DNA from: Glandiceps talaboti | Lineage: Eukaryota; Hemichordata; Enteropneusta; Spengelidae | Assembly (NCBI RefSeq): GCF_964340395.1 | Contig: NC_135566.1 | Span: 8,050,001 to 8,114,000 of the forward strand | Direction of reading: 5' to 3' | Length of the DNA: 64,000 nucleotides | Part shown: in pieces, positions 63,906 through 64,000 of the stretch | Layout of the letters: the number at the start of each line of letters is the position of its first letter | Position numbering within the stretch: the stretch's first letter is position 1 | Notes under the pieces: generated by a model | What the model was told of the DNA's origin: nothing | Database searches by the model: none | Seen by the model: only the letters and a program-made list of their open reading frames with translations | Translations under genes and position numbers: made by a program

Positions 63906-64000
63906 TTATTGTGAGATTTGTGCTATGTTACGTGTGTACGTATGAAATCCATCCTTAGGATAAGTGTTTGATTCATTTCATTGTAATAGTGTTTGTCAGA

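Larger units (their letters stand above)
40848..64000 (+). other. MED13: MED13 intron 4 (continues past the window)
   Basis: No sequence resembling the next MED13 block (the SEHLSCSFTFFLHG-type segment) was recognised, so the intron appears longer than 23 kb. Missing a short diverged exon is possible. Stretches with nothing recognised are 41850-42420, 42560-43090, 43540-44280, 44600-46700, 46820-47400, 48900-49800, 51250-54020, 54400-55050, 55650-56540, 57730-58040, 58360-59670, 60150-60500, 61545-62940 and 62970-63770. Confidence 0.7.

Overview
This is nuclear DNA from an animal, AT-rich and repeat-rich, with long spliceosomal introns and many simple-sequence tracts. The recognised proteins and the intron-exon style fit a non-vertebrate bilaterian, most likely a marine invertebrate (lophotrochozoan or invertebrate deuterostome). 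The sequence alone does not fix the species. There are no bacterial operons, no CRISPR array, no rRNA, and no tRNA I would defend.

Two protein-coding genes can be rebuilt on the + strand. The first (coding exons between 3312 and 7717) is a complete five-exon gene for a 188-residue protein with two canonical EF-hand calcium-binding loops. All GT-AG junctions and phases agree. It has a CRE motif about 230 bp upstream and a polyadenylation signal at 7796. The second starts at 12525 and is the 5' end of MED13, the Mediator kinase-module subunit. Exons 1-4 lie at 12525-12593, 12914-13184, 32818-32908 and 40764-40847 and give about 171 N-terminal residues. The introns are about 0.3, 19.6 and 7.9 kb. 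No further exon is recognisable before the window ends, so intron 4 appears to exceed 23 kb and about 80% of the window is MED13 intron.

Layout: 1-3311 upstream sequence with a possible small membrane-protein ORF; 3312-7801 EF-hand gene; 7802-12300 intergenic, with a GACA minisatellite, a possible first exon at 9556 and a CATA/GACA tract; 12300-12593 MED13 promoter and exon 1; 12594-64000 MED13 introns and exons 2-4. The introns carry microsatellites (TA, AC, ATGT, AATG, homopolymers), at least ten minisatellites with units of about 20-185 bp, a near-perfect 357-bp fold-back palindrome, several MITE-like elements with terminal inverted repeats, and dispersed repeat pairs.

I found no multi-gene novel system. 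The observations most worth a second look are: intronic tandem arrays whose units each carry a transcription-factor consensus (NF-Y CCAAT, GATA, DR1); a perfect DR2 element; three perfect RFX X-boxes; a minisatellite made of 3' splice-site-like units just after MED13 exon 4; a short uORF whose stop overlaps the MED13 start codon; a GC-rich hairpin in the EF-hand gene; and the fold-back element.
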